Source: Acidobacteriota bacterium
GTDB lineage: Bacteria > Acidobacteriota > Terriglobia > Terriglobales > Acidobacteriaceae
DNA: 64,000 nt
Direction: 5' to 3'
Assembly: GCA_013288805.1 (NCBI GenBank)
Contig: JABDBE010000009.1
Span: 1 to 64,000 of the forward strand
Shown in pieces: positions 17,959 to 27,200 of the stretch. A program made the translations under genes and the position numbers. The notes under the pieces were generated by a model. That model had not been told where the DNA came from, ran no database searches, and saw only the letters and a program-made list of their open reading frames with translations. Positions within the stretch are counted from its first letter, which is position 1, and every line of letters starts with the position of its first letter.

Positions 17959-18903
17959 TTAGTTCCCGCCGGCGCTGGCGACAACGATGCCCTTATTCAC
18001 CAGCAGTTTGACCTCGGCCCTGCGATTTTCGCCTCGCCCGGAAGCCGTCTCGTTGGAGGCTACGGGGTTGGTCTCACCCATTGCGCCAGGCGCGACAATG
18101 CGACCAACTGGAACGCTGCACTCCTGAAGGAGATAGGCGACGACTGCCTGAGCGCGTTCCTTGCTTAGCACCTGATTGCTGGAAGCGGTACCCACGGAGT
18201 CGGCAAAGGCTGCAACCTGGATCACGTAGCCCTTTCCGTAGGCGGTGGCCTGCTTTGCTAAATCCGCCAGTGCATTTCGGTCCTGCCCCGAAATGCTGTA
18301 ATCTCCGGTGGCAAAGTACACGGTATGCTCGCCCTTCACGACAAAGTCACCCAGCTCAGAAAAGCGCTTCTTGGTGTCTTGCGCAACTGTGTCAATGCTC
18401 GCCTGGTTGGCTGCGATGTCTCGATTCGCCGCTGCGATGGCTGCGTCGGCGGCTGCCTTGTTGGCCGCAATTTCAGCATCGGTCGCCTCCTTATTGGCTT
18501 GGTAGGCTTCCATATTCCTTGATTGCTGTTGAGCGGTCGGGTTCAAGCCGGCCTGAATCACTTTAGCCAGGCTGAGATCGTCTCGATCGAACGTGATGGT
18601 GTCCGCCGTCACCTGCGTCTGATCACCCGTTCCTTCGTACCTTAGTTTGAGTCCGGGGATCAGGACCTCTTGACCAACTTGCTTTTTCCGGGCGCCCAGC
18701 CCTACCGGGTGTTGCACTTTCGTATCAGCCGTGAGAGTCACGGTTACAGCTGCATCATCGTCAGTTTCCACGGTCAGGGTGTTCCCTGAGCGCAGGGTGA
18801 TCACTCCTTTGCCTTTTATCTTGTCGCCGGCCTGTGCCGATCCCAAACTCAAGAGGCACATTGCCAAAAGACTCATCGCAATACCGATTCTTCTACCGAT
18901 CAT
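17959..18903 (-). CDS. OmpA-family envelope protein with Ala/Asn-rich coil (paralogue 1)
   Basis: 314 residues: signal peptide 1-25 (ending GSAQA), then a domain of about 100 residues (DKIKGKGVITLRSGNTLTVE onward) that looks like a small beta fold. An Ala/Asn-rich helical linker follows (NKEATDAEIAANKAAADAAI). The C-terminal OmpA-like peptidoglycan-binding domain comes last (VYFATGDYSISGQDRNALAD to GRGENRRAEVKLLVNKG). The same architecture occurs at 21820 and 39472. ATG 18903 is chosen because GGAGGAAGGACTT precedes it. It probably tethers the envelope to peptidoglycan; no barrel is visible. Confidence 0.9.
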   Translation of the reverse strand: MIGRRIGIAMSLLAMCLLSLGSAQAGDKIKGKGVITLRSGNTLTVETDDDAAVTVTLTADTKVQHPVGLGARKKQVGQEVLIPGLKLRYEGTGDQTQVTADTITFDRDDLSLAKVIQAGLNPTAQQQSRNMEAYQANKEATDAEIAANKAAADAAIAAANRDIAANQASIDTVAQDTKKRFSELGDFVVKGEHTVYFATGDYSISGQDRNALADLAKQATAYGKGYVIQVAAFADSVGTASSNQVLSKERAQAVVAYLLQECSVPVGRIVAPGAMGETNPVASNETASGRGENRRAEVKLLVNKGIVVASAGGN

Positions 18904-18964
18904 AAGTCCTTCCTCCATTCTCATGCGCTATGCGCAAGTGCTAGATGTTTACCGCTCGATACGG

Positions 18965-19010
18965 ATGTTATGGGCACAGGGCACGTGCCGAGAACTGGCA
19001 AAAGTGACAG
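18965..19010 (-). promoter_or_regulatory. Class II-type promoter of OmpA paralogue 1
   Basis: Minus strand: CTGTCACTTTTGCCAG, 24 bases, TAACAT. About 62 bases before ATG 18903. Confidence 0.75.
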
Positions 19011-19137
19011 GGGAGCAACATTCCGGGACGCAGCTAAAATAAGTGGATTGTCAGCGACCCAGGTCGGCCGATGAGAATGAAGGTGTATTCTTATTCAATC
19101 TAGCTGCCCACATCTCAGCGAACGGGGGTTGGTAGAT

Positions 19138-19530
19138 ATGTTCGCCGGAACAAGAAACCATTCGGAAGCAGTAGTTCTTCCTTTCTGGAATGCAGTCTTC
19201 TGCCTGGATTGCGAGGTCATCAGCAACGGTCGAGGTGACGAGTGCGCCGCGTGCAAAAGCCGCGCACTTGTGAGCCTGGCTCGAATGCTCGAGGGGAGTT
19301 TGCTCGCGCATAAGGCACAGCAGGGGGGTGGATCGTTCGACATCACGATTACAATTGAATTGCCGCAGATGCATGCCAAGAGCTTGACCACTGTTGTGGA
19401 GAGGTTGACCAGTGTGATTGGCCCGAAGCTCGCATTGGACCGGGCGTCGTTCCACATCGATGTGGAGCCGGCAGTAACCAAACTCGACCTGCAGCCGTCG
19501 CTCTGCTTTCCAGAACGGGATGCCGCATAA
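19138..19530 (+). CDS. Zinc-ribbon-like protein, unknown
   Basis: 130 residues from ATG 19138 (GGGGG upstream). A Cys4 pair, FCLDCEVISNGRGDECAACK, near residues 21-40 forms a likely zinc ribbon and is followed by SRALVSLARMLEGSL. The rest is a soluble alpha/beta stretch with no known motif. I recognise the ribbon layout from acidobacterial hypothetical proteins but no function. No palindromic promoter. Confidence 0.65.
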   Translation: MFAGTRNHSEAVVLPFWNAVFCLDCEVISNGRGDECAACKSRALVSLARMLEGSLLAHKAQQGGGSFDITITIELPQMHAKSLTTVVERLTSVIGPKLALDRASFHIDVEPAVTKLDLQPSLCFPERDAA

Positions 19531-19676
19531 ACAATTGCTATGACGTGGGTCGTCCCGGCGGAACGGTTGCCCCGAATTCTCTCGCGTACGATCAGCACTG
19601 CATTGCTTATTGGAGGCCATCTCAAGCAGGGCCGAATTGTCTGCGTAAGCACGCCGGGTTGTGACAAAACCAAGTA

Positions 19677-19721
19677 CTGTTTGTTCTGACAGTGGCAGAC
19701 GGTGGGTTCAGTGACTAACTT
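19677..19721 (+). promoter_or_regulatory. Class II-type promoter of 19848 gene
   Basis: CTGTTTGTTCTGACAG, 23 bases, TAACTT. The same 16-mer recurs at 36322-36337. Confidence 0.75.
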
Positions 19722-19847
19722 GTCGTGGTGAGTTGTAATTTCCGTCGTGGTTCTATCCAAGGGCAAGCCAGTCACTACTGTTTGAGCCGCGGCGCCAACC
19801 CATAAGATGCCGACGCAGTGGATTTTCAGAGACACAGGAGATCGCTT

Positions 19848-20570
19848 ATGAGACAGAGGGCACGGCACGTTTTCAGCAGCACACTAACCTCGATCATTCT
19901 ATTTGCTGTCGCAAGATTCGTCGTTCCAGTCAACGCACAAAGTCCGGAATTGCAGCAGCGCGTCGCAGAGGTCAAAGAGTCAGCCATGCAAAACAAGCAG
20001 GCCCTCGCGTCGTATAGCTGGATGGAACAGGTCACGATCAGCCTGAAGGGCGAACAGAAAAAACAGGAGCACTTCCAGGTGCGGCTGGGACCAGACTTGA
20101 AGCCAGTGAAGACGTCGCTTGATCCCCCTGCCGAAGCGGCTCCCCAGGGGGGACGGCTGAGACAGCATGTCGTAGCGAAGAAGAAGGAAGAATACCAGGA
20201 CTACGCACAGCAGATGAAGGCCTTGGCACAGCAGTATGTGCCGCCGGACAAGGATTTGCTGCAGCAGGCGTTTGCGAACGGGAATATCACGCTGGGTCCA
20301 GCCGCAGGTGCTCCTAATGTAATTCAACTCGTGATCCATAACTACCTGAAACCGCAGGATTCGATGACCTTGGTCTTCGACAAAGAGCAGAAGCAGTTAC
20401 TTCAGATTCAGATTGCTTCCTATATGGATGATCCGAAAGACGCGATGAATTTGACGGTGCAGTTCAGCCGCCTGCCGGGTGGGCCGAATCACATCTCCAA
20501 TATGGTGATCGACGGAGTCAGCAAACAATTGAACATTGCCATTCAGAACTCGAACTACCAGCACGTCTGA
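19848..20570 (+). CDS. Secreted protein, unknown, 240 aa
   Basis: Signal peptide 1-30 (ending VVPVNAQS), then a Gln/Lys-rich helical region (ELQQRVAEVKESAMQNKQAL, KKEEYQDYAQQMKALAQQYV) and a C-terminal part rich in beta strands. ATG 19848 follows CAGGAGATCGCTT. It resembles hypothetical periplasmic proteins of Acidobacteriota; no catalytic motif is seen. Confidence 0.78.
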   Translation: MRQRARHVFSSTLTSIILFAVARFVVPVNAQSPELQQRVAEVKESAMQNKQALASYSWMEQVTISLKGEQKKQEHFQVRLGPDLKPVKTSLDPPAEAAPQGGRLRQHVVAKKKEEYQDYAQQMKALAQQYVPPDKDLLQQAFANGNITLGPAAGAPNVIQLVIHNYLKPQDSMTLVFDKEQKQLLQIQIASYMDDPKDAMNLTVQFSRLPGGPNHISNMVIDGVSKQLNIAIQNSNYQHV

Positions 20571-20650
20571 CGAATGGAGATGGTCGAATGCAGCACTCAG
20601 CTTAACGCACAAAGGAAATTGGCCCGCGGGCTGGTCATTCGTGATCGCGA

Positions 20651-21136
20651 CTACAAGCCGCTACTGAGAAACTGCTTGCCGTCAAGAACCGCTTCCGCCG
20701 CGGCCAGCAACTCGCTCGCGGCCTTGGTTTTTACCACGTAGCCATGGGCACCAGAGTTGAAAGCCTTCTGCACCACGTCGGTGGAAGATTCCTGGGTCAC
20801 GAAAATTATTTTGGATTCCGGCGCGACTTGTCGAATTTGTTGAGCTGCCTCAATTCCATTCAGAGTGGGAAGGCCAATATCAAGAAGAATCAGATCCGGT
20901 TGCAGCTCTTTGGCCTTCTGAACCGCTTCTTCTCCGTCGGCTGCCTCGCCGACGATCTGCAAGTCAGATCTTCTTGCTAGCGCCGAACCGATAAATTGGC
21001 GAAACGGGGGAAAATCCTCAACCACGAGGACGCGGACTAGCGACACGGAGGAACCACGTTTTTTCGGTCGAACTTGAACGTTCTCCATGCCAGAGAGGGG
21101 CTCAAACTTGATCATATTATAGCCATCATCTCCCAC
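20651..21136 (-). CDS. Receiver-only response regulator
   Basis: Up to 161 residues with one complete receiver domain (about 33-155): acidic pair in VVEDFPPF, phospho-acceptor Asp86 in LILLDIGLP, FVTQESS and YVVKTK with the conserved lysine. No DNA-binding or enzymatic output domain follows. The start is unclear; GTG 21136, ATG 21115, ATG 21088 and GTG 21046 are all in frame and none has a convincing ribosome site. It is close in sequence to the receiver of 48971-50005. It probably acts by protein interaction or phosphotransfer. Confidence 0.85.
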   Translation of the reverse strand: MGDDGYNMIKFEPLSGMENVQVRPKKRGSSVSLVRVLVVEDFPPFRQFIGSALARRSDLQIVGEAADGEEAVQKAKELQPDLILLDIGLPTLNGIEAAQQIRQVAPESKIIFVTQESSTDVVQKAFNSGAHGYVVKTKAASELLAAAEAVLDGKQFLSSGL

Positions 21137-21183
21137 GATTGGAAATTGTCAATTACCCAAAAGTGCTGCTCCTGGGGCAATCC

Positions 21184-21198
21184 GTGTAACTTTTACAG
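21184..21198 (-). promoter_or_regulatory. Shortened palindromic site upstream of receiver gene
   Basis: CTGTAAAAGTTACAC on the minus strand keeps both half-sites but with seven rather than eight bases between them, and has no TA box at 23 bases. Possibly a decayed or low-affinity copy. Confidence 0.35.
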
Positions 21199-21664
21199 CG
21201 CCGGCCCTTTCGCCATTTGCGGTGGATTCGATGCACAAATGCGGATTCCCGTTGTCGTCGGTATATTTCCATTGCTGTCTACCCTCGCGAGGTCGCCGAG
21301 GTCGCCTTCGCTGGGCTTTCGTTGTGCGTGAGAAGTAATCTCTCGCCGCGTTTGAGGTTTGGCCGTTTCGCACTCTTACCCACGGCTTGTGAGGTTGTTG
21401 CGAAAAATCGTGCCGTCCGCAAAGGCGGACTTGGCTTTTTCCGACTCTGCCTTCCCCGGCGCTGCCGTGCCGGGCTTTCGGAGTCCGCCGTTACTCGGCT
21501 GGAACGAAGTTTGTCCCATCACGGCGTTTGATCGAGTTTCGTAGCAGACTCTTATGCCGTGGGCTGCATTCTTACTCCGCTCTGCGGCTAAAACCGGACA
21601 GCCTTAATTCCACGGCGTGGGCGAAATTGTGGTGCTCACGCACACACTTTCGCGCTGGATCGCG
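21199..21664. other. Intergenic stretch, one weak hairpin
   Basis: No supported gene. A short stem (GTCCGC/GCGGAC, 21415-21430) followed by TTGGCTTTTT could be a weak plus-strand terminator. Confidence 0.35.
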
Positions 21665-21709
21665 CTGTCATTATTGACAGTGGGCAGGGCAGAAAAACTT
21701 CCCTAGCAT
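21665..21709 (+). promoter_or_regulatory. Class II-type promoter of OmpA paralogue 2
   Basis: CTGTCATTATTGACAG, 23 bases, TAGCAT. One of the best copies; near-identical layout to 39352-39396 before paralogue 3. Confidence 0.85.
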
Positions 21710-21819
21710 CCCCTCATCACCTGGTTCCGAGCAGCAACTGGGTGAATCGGTTCGCACAAGTTCAGGAGCAAGGTTCACGAAAGGACAAGCTGATGAAGCA
21801 CATTCGAAAGGACAAAATC

Positions 21820-22767
21820 ATGAAGAACAGTCGATGGACGGTAGTCTGCACCGCAGTTCTGTGCATGCTTTGTGTCGCAGTGGCATATGGAGAGACGAAC
21901 GGCAAGAAAGTCAAGATCAGCGGACTGATTACCGGCCGAGATGGAGAAAATCTGACGGTTAGAAATCCCAAGACATCAGAAACCGTTGTGGTGGCCTTGA
22001 CCGACAGTACCAAGGTCCAGATTCCCAAGGGCATTTTCAAACTCCGACATTCGGAACAGGCTGTCACTGCCCTCATTCCGGGATTACAGGTCACAGCTGA
22101 AGGGATCGGCGACGAGAAGCGGATCGTGGCCGACACCATCAGGTTCTCGAAAGACGATTTGCGTTTGGCCGAGACCATTCAGGCTGGTTTATCTCCGACG
22201 CAGGCGCAGCAGGCGACCAATACCGCCAACATTGCAACCAACGCGCAGGGGGTTGCGGCTAACAAAGAAGGCGTCGCCGCGAACGCGGTTCAGAATGCGT
22301 CGAACAAAGAGCAGATAAGCGCAAATCAGGGCCAGATCGCAGCCAATCAACAGGATATTCAGGCGACCACCCAGCGCTTCTCCCAACTGTCGGAATATGA
22401 CACGAAGGGGACCTCAACCCTTCACTTCGCAACCGGAAGCGCAAAACTTTCGGCAGAGGATCAAGCCTCTTTGTCACAACTAGCCCAGAGCGCGACCAGC
22501 CTGACGGGCTACATCATCCAGGTAAAGGGTTTTGCCGATTCCTCCGGTACTGCCGCCATGAACCAGCAGTTGAGCATGGATCGAGCGCAAGCGGTGGTCG
22601 CGTACCTGTTGCAGAAGTGCAATGTCCCTTTGCGGCACATTGTGGCGCCGGGAGCGATGGGCATCGCTGACCCCGCGGCACCCAATGAATCAGCGAGCGG
22701 GCGAGCAGAGAACCGTCGCGTGGAGGTCATGGTACTGGTGAATAAGGGAGTAGCAGGAGGAGCGTAG
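21820..22767 (+). CDS. OmpA-family envelope protein with Ala/Asn-rich coil (paralogue 2)
   Basis: 315 residues: signal peptide 1-24 (CVAVAYGE), N-terminal beta domain (KVKISGLITGRDGENLTVRN), coiled linker with NxxxxANxxxVAAN-type repeats (GVAANKEGVAANAVQNASNK), then OmpA-like domain (LHFATGSAKLSAEDQASLSQ to GRAENRRVEVMVLVNKG). It is very similar to 39472 and more distant from 17959. ATG 21820 is chosen by alignment to paralogue 3. An upstream ATG at 21793 has an almost duplicate ribosome site (GAAAGGACAAG versus GAAAGGACAAA), so a tandem duplication of the start region is visible. Confidence 0.9.
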   Translation: MKNSRWTVVCTAVLCMLCVAVAYGETNGKKVKISGLITGRDGENLTVRNPKTSETVVVALTDSTKVQIPKGIFKLRHSEQAVTALIPGLQVTAEGIGDEKRIVADTIRFSKDDLRLAETIQAGLSPTQAQQATNTANIATNAQGVAANKEGVAANAVQNASNKEQISANQGQIAANQQDIQATTQRFSQLSEYDTKGTSTLHFATGSAKLSAEDQASLSQLAQSATSLTGYIIQVKGFADSSGTAAMNQQLSMDRAQAVVAYLLQKCNVPLRHIVAPGAMGIADPAAPNESASGRAENRRVEVMVLVNKGVAGGA

Positions 22768-22970
22768 AGAACGGGCCTACGGTGAAGCCCGAACAGCCCA
22801 GGTCTGCAGTGCGCGCCGTTTCTGAGTACAACCTCAGGGAATGTATTCAGTGGCGGCGCGCAGGAATGCGCCAAATTCTTTCTCGGTCCGGCCTCGAACT
22901 GAGTGCGTCGGTTTCTGAAAGTGTCTGCGAATTCTGGACAGATCTGGTTTGTCTTTGCAGGGGGTGAAAG

Positions 22971-23246
22971 ATGGTTAACTCCGACGAAGTTGTTTTTGCG
23001 TGGGCCATCGGGAAGGCTTCGCTGATCGTGATTGCATCCTTCAGCAGCCTGGTCTACGTCGCGTGGGCAGGGACGCACAAGACAAAGTGGAAGAAAGCCC
23101 CGCAGGCTGCTCGTACATTTTTCGGCGGCGTCTTCAGCCTGAGGACCGGGAGATTCGGGAACGACATCGGTGCAAGCAAATCGAAGGAGTCTCGAGAGTC
23201 AGGGCTTATTGGGAGTAATCCCACTCGTGAGTCGGTGTTTTCTTGA
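22971..23246 (+). CDS. Small protein with one hydrophobic segment, doubtful
   Basis: 91 codons from ATG 22971, preceded by GGGGGTGAAAG. A hydrophobic segment (LIVIASFSSLVYVAWAG) lies near residues 18-34, then a basic tail. No family recognised. Position just before the histidine kinase could mean a shared transcript. Confidence 0.4.
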   Translation: MVNSDEVVFAWAIGKASLIVIASFSSLVYVAWAGTHKTKWKKAPQAARTFFGGVFSLRTGRFGNDIGASKSKESRESGLIGSNPTRESVFS

Positions 23247-23270
23247 TCTTGATGAAACAGAAAGCACATT

Positions 23271-26200
23271 TTGGTCTGTTTATTGCGCAAAATTCGCGAC
23301 GACGTAATCCCAAACTCTGGAACCTCCCGGTGCGCGCTGATTTGTGTCCTGTGTTTCGCGATAATGCCCGCGAGCGCATCGGCGAATGCCAAAGCCGGGC
23401 TGTTGCCAGCGCGACAGCAAATTGACGTCCTCTTTCTTTCCTCGTTAGATCCGGACCTGCCCGATGTCACCGCCATGGTGGAACAGGCCGAGGCCCACAT
23501 TCTTGGTGGTTCCACAAGACCGGTCCACTTTACCTTTGAATACCTTGAGTCTCCTTCATCGTTCTCGGACCCGTCCCGGAAACAGGCAACGGCTTCCTAC
23601 CTCCTCGAAAAGTACGGGGGGCAGACCTTCGATCTGGTGGTTGCCATCAACGAGGAAACGGTAGGTCTTGCGGAACAGATTCGACAAAAACTGTTCCCGG
23701 GTGCGGCCCTCTTGTTCTTCGTGGCGGATCCGAAAGATCCTTCAATCTGGCTGAAGCCCCATGCGGCAAGAACGGGCGTCGTCCGGCAGACGAATTCCTC
23801 ACTTACCCTTCAGTTGGCGTTGCGGCAGAACCCGGGCGCTTCCCACGTGATTGTGGTTTCCGGTTCGTCCGACGCCGAAAAATCCGAGATGGAGTTAGCG
23901 CGCCAGCAATTCCTCGCCTATGGATCGAATCTGGACTTTCAATATTTGGTCGATCTCCCGTTCTCAGAATTGGGGCCACGGCTGGCGCATGTCCCGCCCG
24001 ACAGCGTCATCGTGTTCCTCGATTTCATAACAGACTCCCGCGGTGAGCAATTTATTCCGGCGCGCATTCTCCCCGACATTGCCAAGGAAGCGAATCGACC
24101 GATCTACGGAACGTTCTCCTCCGTCGTAGGCAGTGGGGTAGTGGGAGGCAGCGTCGCTGTTCTGGGCGAAGTGGGGCAAATCCTGGGCAATGATGGGGTG
24201 CGGATTCTGAAGGGAGCTAAGCCAGAGGATATCGCGGTTGCAAACGGCGACTTCCAGCACTACGTAGTCGATTGGCGTCAGCTGCGCCGCTGGGGAATTC
24301 CGGACAATCAGATTCCGAAAGGAACCGAAGTCCGCTATTGGCAATACTCTCCCTGGGAGCTTTACCGCCGGAGGATCCTCGGCCTTTTGGCAGCCCTGCT
24401 TATCGAAACACTGCTGATCGTTTTGTTGCTTCGTAATGTGGCCACGCGTAAGTCGGCTCAAGTTGCTCTGATCCGAAAAGAGAAAGAACTCGCAGAAGCA
24501 CAGCGGCTGGCACGAGTCGGCAACTGGCTGTGGGATCCTGCGAGTAACGAGGTTACCTGGTCGGAGGAGCTTTACCGCATCCTCGGAATTGATCCCGGAT
24601 TGCCGAAACCCGGCATCAATGAAATCGAGCGGTTCTTCAGTCCGGAAAGTATAAGCCGGTTCAATGCTGCGATCAAAGAAGCTAAGACGACTGGCTCAAT
24701 TCCAGAGATCGAGGTGGAGGTCATACGTCCGGACGGCAGCAAAAGATGTGTCAGCGCTTGCGGTGAAGCAATACGCGATGCCAGCGGCCGTATTACTCAT
24801 TTTCGCGGCACGGCTCAAGACATCACCGGTCGTAAGAAGTTCGAAGCTGAACTGCGTGACAGCCAGCGGCGCCTGGCAAGTATTGTTGATTCTGCGATGG
24901 ACGGAATTATCGCAGTCGATGACAAACAAGTGGTCTTGTTGTTCAACCCAGCCGCCGAGAAGATTTTCGGTTGCGCCGCGCCCGATGCCATTGGGAGTTC
25001 GATCGAGCGTTTTATCCCGCAGCGTTTCCGAGTCGAACACGGCGCGCATCTTCGCCGCTTCGGGGAGACTGGCGCCACCAGCCGGACTATGGGCACTCCC
25101 GGTGCACTCTGGGCCTTGCGCTCAAACGGCGATGAATTTCCTATTGAGGCCTCAATCTCACACGCTGAGGACGCGGGCAAGAAACTGTTCACGGTAATCA
25201 TCAGGGACGTCACCGAGCGTCGCAACGCGGAAGAAGCTGTGGCGGAAAGCGAGAAACGCTTTCGTTTGATTGCGAATACCGCTCCTGTGCTGATCTGGAT
25301 GGCCGGTTCAGACAAGACGTGCAACTATTTCAATGAGTCCTGGCTGGCATTCACCGGCCGGAGTCTGGAAAAGGAGCTCGGCAATGGCTGGGCTGAGGGG
25401 GTACATCCAGAAGACTTGCAGACGTACCTGGATACATATGCTCGAGGGTTTGATAGCCACAAGGAATTCAGGATGGAGTACAGGCTTCGCCGCCACGATG
25501 GAGAGTACCGCTGGGTTCTCAACATATGTGCACCCAGGTTCAATGGCGATGGTTCCTTTGCCGGATACGTGGGCTGCTGCATTGATATAAGCGATCAGAA
25601 GGAGGCAAAAGCCGTCCTTACCGACCTAAGTAGCCGGCTGATACATGCGCAAGAGGAGGAGCGAGAGCACCTGGCGCGCGAGTTGCACGACGACATCAAT
25701 CAAAGGCTGGCGTTGTTGGCCAACAGAATTCAGGAATCTGATCAGGCTGCGTCGGCGCATACCGATTTGTTGCAGAAGAAGGAACTGCGGGAGATTTGGC
25801 GACTGACCAATGAGATTGCGACTGACATTCAACACATTTCTCATCAGTTGCATCCCTCCAAGCTGCATTATCTCGGATTCGCCGCAACCGTTCGTGACCT
25901 CTGCAGGGAAGTTGCTCATCAGCACAAGATTCAGGTCGAGTGTACGGTTAAGGATCTGCCTGTGGACCTCGATGAAAACATATCCCTCAATTTGTTCCGG
26001 ACGGTGCAAGAATCATTGCGAAATGTAGTTAAACACAGCCAAGCCCATTACGTGAAAGTGGCATTGAATTGCCAAGGAAATATGCTTCAGTTGCGCGTTT
26101 CCGATGATGGAGTTGGATTCAATTCCGAGCAGGTATCGGGTGCTCACGGTCTCGGACTGGTAAGCATGCGGGAGCGTATGCGTTCCGTGGGCGGCGAGCT

Positions 26201-26357
26201 TTCTATCTGGTCAAGGCCATTCCTGGGTACCCAGGTGGAAGGGCGGGTTCCGGTTCCCAAGAACGCCGCGAACAAGGTAGACGATCCCGCGAGTGACCGA
26301 AGGCTTCAGGGTCAACGGTCGTCGACAGTCAATTTTGACAGTGGTCGAACCTACTGA
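23271..26357 (+). CDS. Sensor histidine kinase with ABC-substrate-binding-like sensor and three PAS domains
   Basis: 1028 residues in the longest form (TTG 23271; the start is uncertain). Order: signal peptide (about 18-40), ABC substrate-binding-like periplasmic domain (50-350), one transmembrane helix (369-388), PAS domains at about 410-525, 535-655 and 660-780, HisKA_3 dimerisation domain with phospho-His806 (ARELHDDINQRLALLA), and HATPase with QESLRNVVKHS and DDGVGFN/GLGLVSMRER. HisKA_3 kinases usually pair with NarL-type regulators, and one lies 0.8 kb downstream. The third PAS and kinase core closely match the kinase at 27855-29828. No palindromic promoter precedes it. Confidence 0.93.
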   Translation: MVCLLRKIRDDVIPNSGTSRCALICVLCFAIMPASASANAKAGLLPARQQIDVLFLSSLDPDLPDVTAMVEQAEAHILGGSTRPVHFTFEYLESPSSFSDPSRKQATASYLLEKYGGQTFDLVVAINEETVGLAEQIRQKLFPGAALLFFVADPKDPSIWLKPHAARTGVVRQTNSSLTLQLALRQNPGASHVIVVSGSSDAEKSEMELARQQFLAYGSNLDFQYLVDLPFSELGPRLAHVPPDSVIVFLDFITDSRGEQFIPARILPDIAKEANRPIYGTFSSVVGSGVVGGSVAVLGEVGQILGNDGVRILKGAKPEDIAVANGDFQHYVVDWRQLRRWGIPDNQIPKGTEVRYWQYSPWELYRRRILGLLAALLIETLLIVLLLRNVATRKSAQVALIRKEKELAEAQRLARVGNWLWDPASNEVTWSEELYRILGIDPGLPKPGINEIERFFSPESISRFNAAIKEAKTTGSIPEIEVEVIRPDGSKRCVSACGEAIRDASGRITHFRGTAQDITGRKKFEAELRDSQRRLASIVDSAMDGIIAVDDKQVVLLFNPAAEKIFGCAAPDAIGSSIERFIPQRFRVEHGAHLRRFGETGATSRTMGTPGALWALRSNGDEFPIEASISHAEDAGKKLFTVIIRDVTERRNAEEAVAESEKRFRLIANTAPVLIWMAGSDKTCNYFNESWLAFTGRSLEKELGNGWAEGVHPEDLQTYLDTYARGFDSHKEFRMEYRLRRHDGEYRWVLNICAPRFNGDGSFAGYVGCCIDISDQKEAKAVLTDLSSRLIHAQEEEREHLARELHDDINQRLALLANRIQESDQAASAHTDLLQKKELREIWRLTNEIATDIQHISHQLHPSKLHYLGFAATVRDLCREVAHQHKIQVECTVKDLPVDLDENISLNLFRTVQESLRNVVKHSQAHYVKVALNCQGNMLQLRVSDDGVGFNSEQVSGAHGLGLVSMRERMRSVGGELSIWSRPFLGTQVEGRVPVPKNAANKVDDPASDRRLQGQRSSTVNFDSGRTY

Positions 26358-26370
26358 GGCCCGATAGCAT
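26326..26370 (+). promoter_or_regulatory. Class II-type promoter inside kinase 3-prime end
   Basis: CAGTCAATTTTGACAG (one mismatch to consensus), 23 bases, TAGCAT. It overlaps the last codons of the kinase gene and would drive the receiver gene at 26479 separately. Confidence 0.75.
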
Positions 26371-26478
26371 CTGTGAAGGTTGCTCTCCGGATCCGCACCC
26401 TCTGGCAACCCTGCTGGCGTCAACGTGGGTTGGCCGGGTACGAATTTCGCGGCCGCCACTTTTCGAAGGGAGGGCCTT

Positions 26479-26898
26479 GTGCCGAGAACAACTGTAGTCC
26501 TGGCCGACGACAACTGTTCCGTCCTTGCTCATGTCGGCCATATGCTCGAAAGAGATAATATTTACCAGGTTGTCGCTGCAATATCGGACCCGACAGCTAT
26601 CGTCCGAGAATGCCTACAGCTCAGACCCAATATCATCGTCCTGGACATCTCGATGGGGGAACTGAGCGGGATTGATGTCGCGCGACAACTGCGAGATTCG
26701 GGGAGCACGGCCAAGATCGTCTTTCTCACCGTGCATGATGATACCGATTATATGAACGCCGCAATCGGCGCCGGCGGCTCGGCATACGTGGTGAAATCAC
26801 GCCTGAGCCTGGACCTGTTTTCCGCCATCAATGCAGTGCTTGCCGGCAAGGTATTTGTGTCGGCCAGCTTGTTGAATGAACCTAGCACACAGGTGTGA
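26479..26898 (+). CDS. Receiver-only response regulator
   Basis: 139 residues from GTG 26479, which has GGGAGGG seven bases upstream; longer forms read into the promoter. A complete receiver domain: VLADDN acidic pair, IIVLDIS with the phospho-acceptor Asp, FLTVHDDTDY, and YVVKSR with the conserved Lys. No output domain. It sits between a HisKA_3 kinase and a NarL-type regulator and probably shares or competes for phosphoryl groups. Confidence 0.87.
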   Translation: MPRTTVVLADDNCSVLAHVGHMLERDNIYQVVAAISDPTAIVRECLQLRPNIIVLDISMGELSGIDVARQLRDSGSTAKIVFLTVHDDTDYMNAAIGAGGSAYVVKSRLSLDLFSAINAVLAGKVFVSASLLNEPSTQV

Positions 26899-26932
26899 AA
26901 GCGGCACATCCCCTGGATCAGCTCGGAGTTGA

Positions 26933-26977
26933 CTGTCACTAATGACAGTTGTGCCGTCGTTTTGCTGCTCTTAGTCT
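26933..26977 (+). promoter_or_regulatory. Class II-type promoter of NarL-type regulator
   Basis: CTGTCACTAATGACAG, 23 bases, TAGTCT. About 220 bases before ATG 27201, leaving a long leader in which I see no gene. Confidence 0.8.
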
Positions 26978-27200
26978 CAACAGCAAAATCACGTGGGCAG
27001 CTCGGAACTCTGGCCGTGCGCAGTAAGCAGGAGTGGGTTGAAGTCGTCTTTAAAGGCCGCCCGTTCCGCCTCAGCTCCAGAGCCGCGCTAGAATTCGCCA
27101 GCGATTGAATCTTGACGGAAGTGGGATGTGGGAGTAGTGTTAGGAACCACACGGAACTACACCCCGCAACCACCTAAATTTCCAGCTTGAGGGTAGGGCA

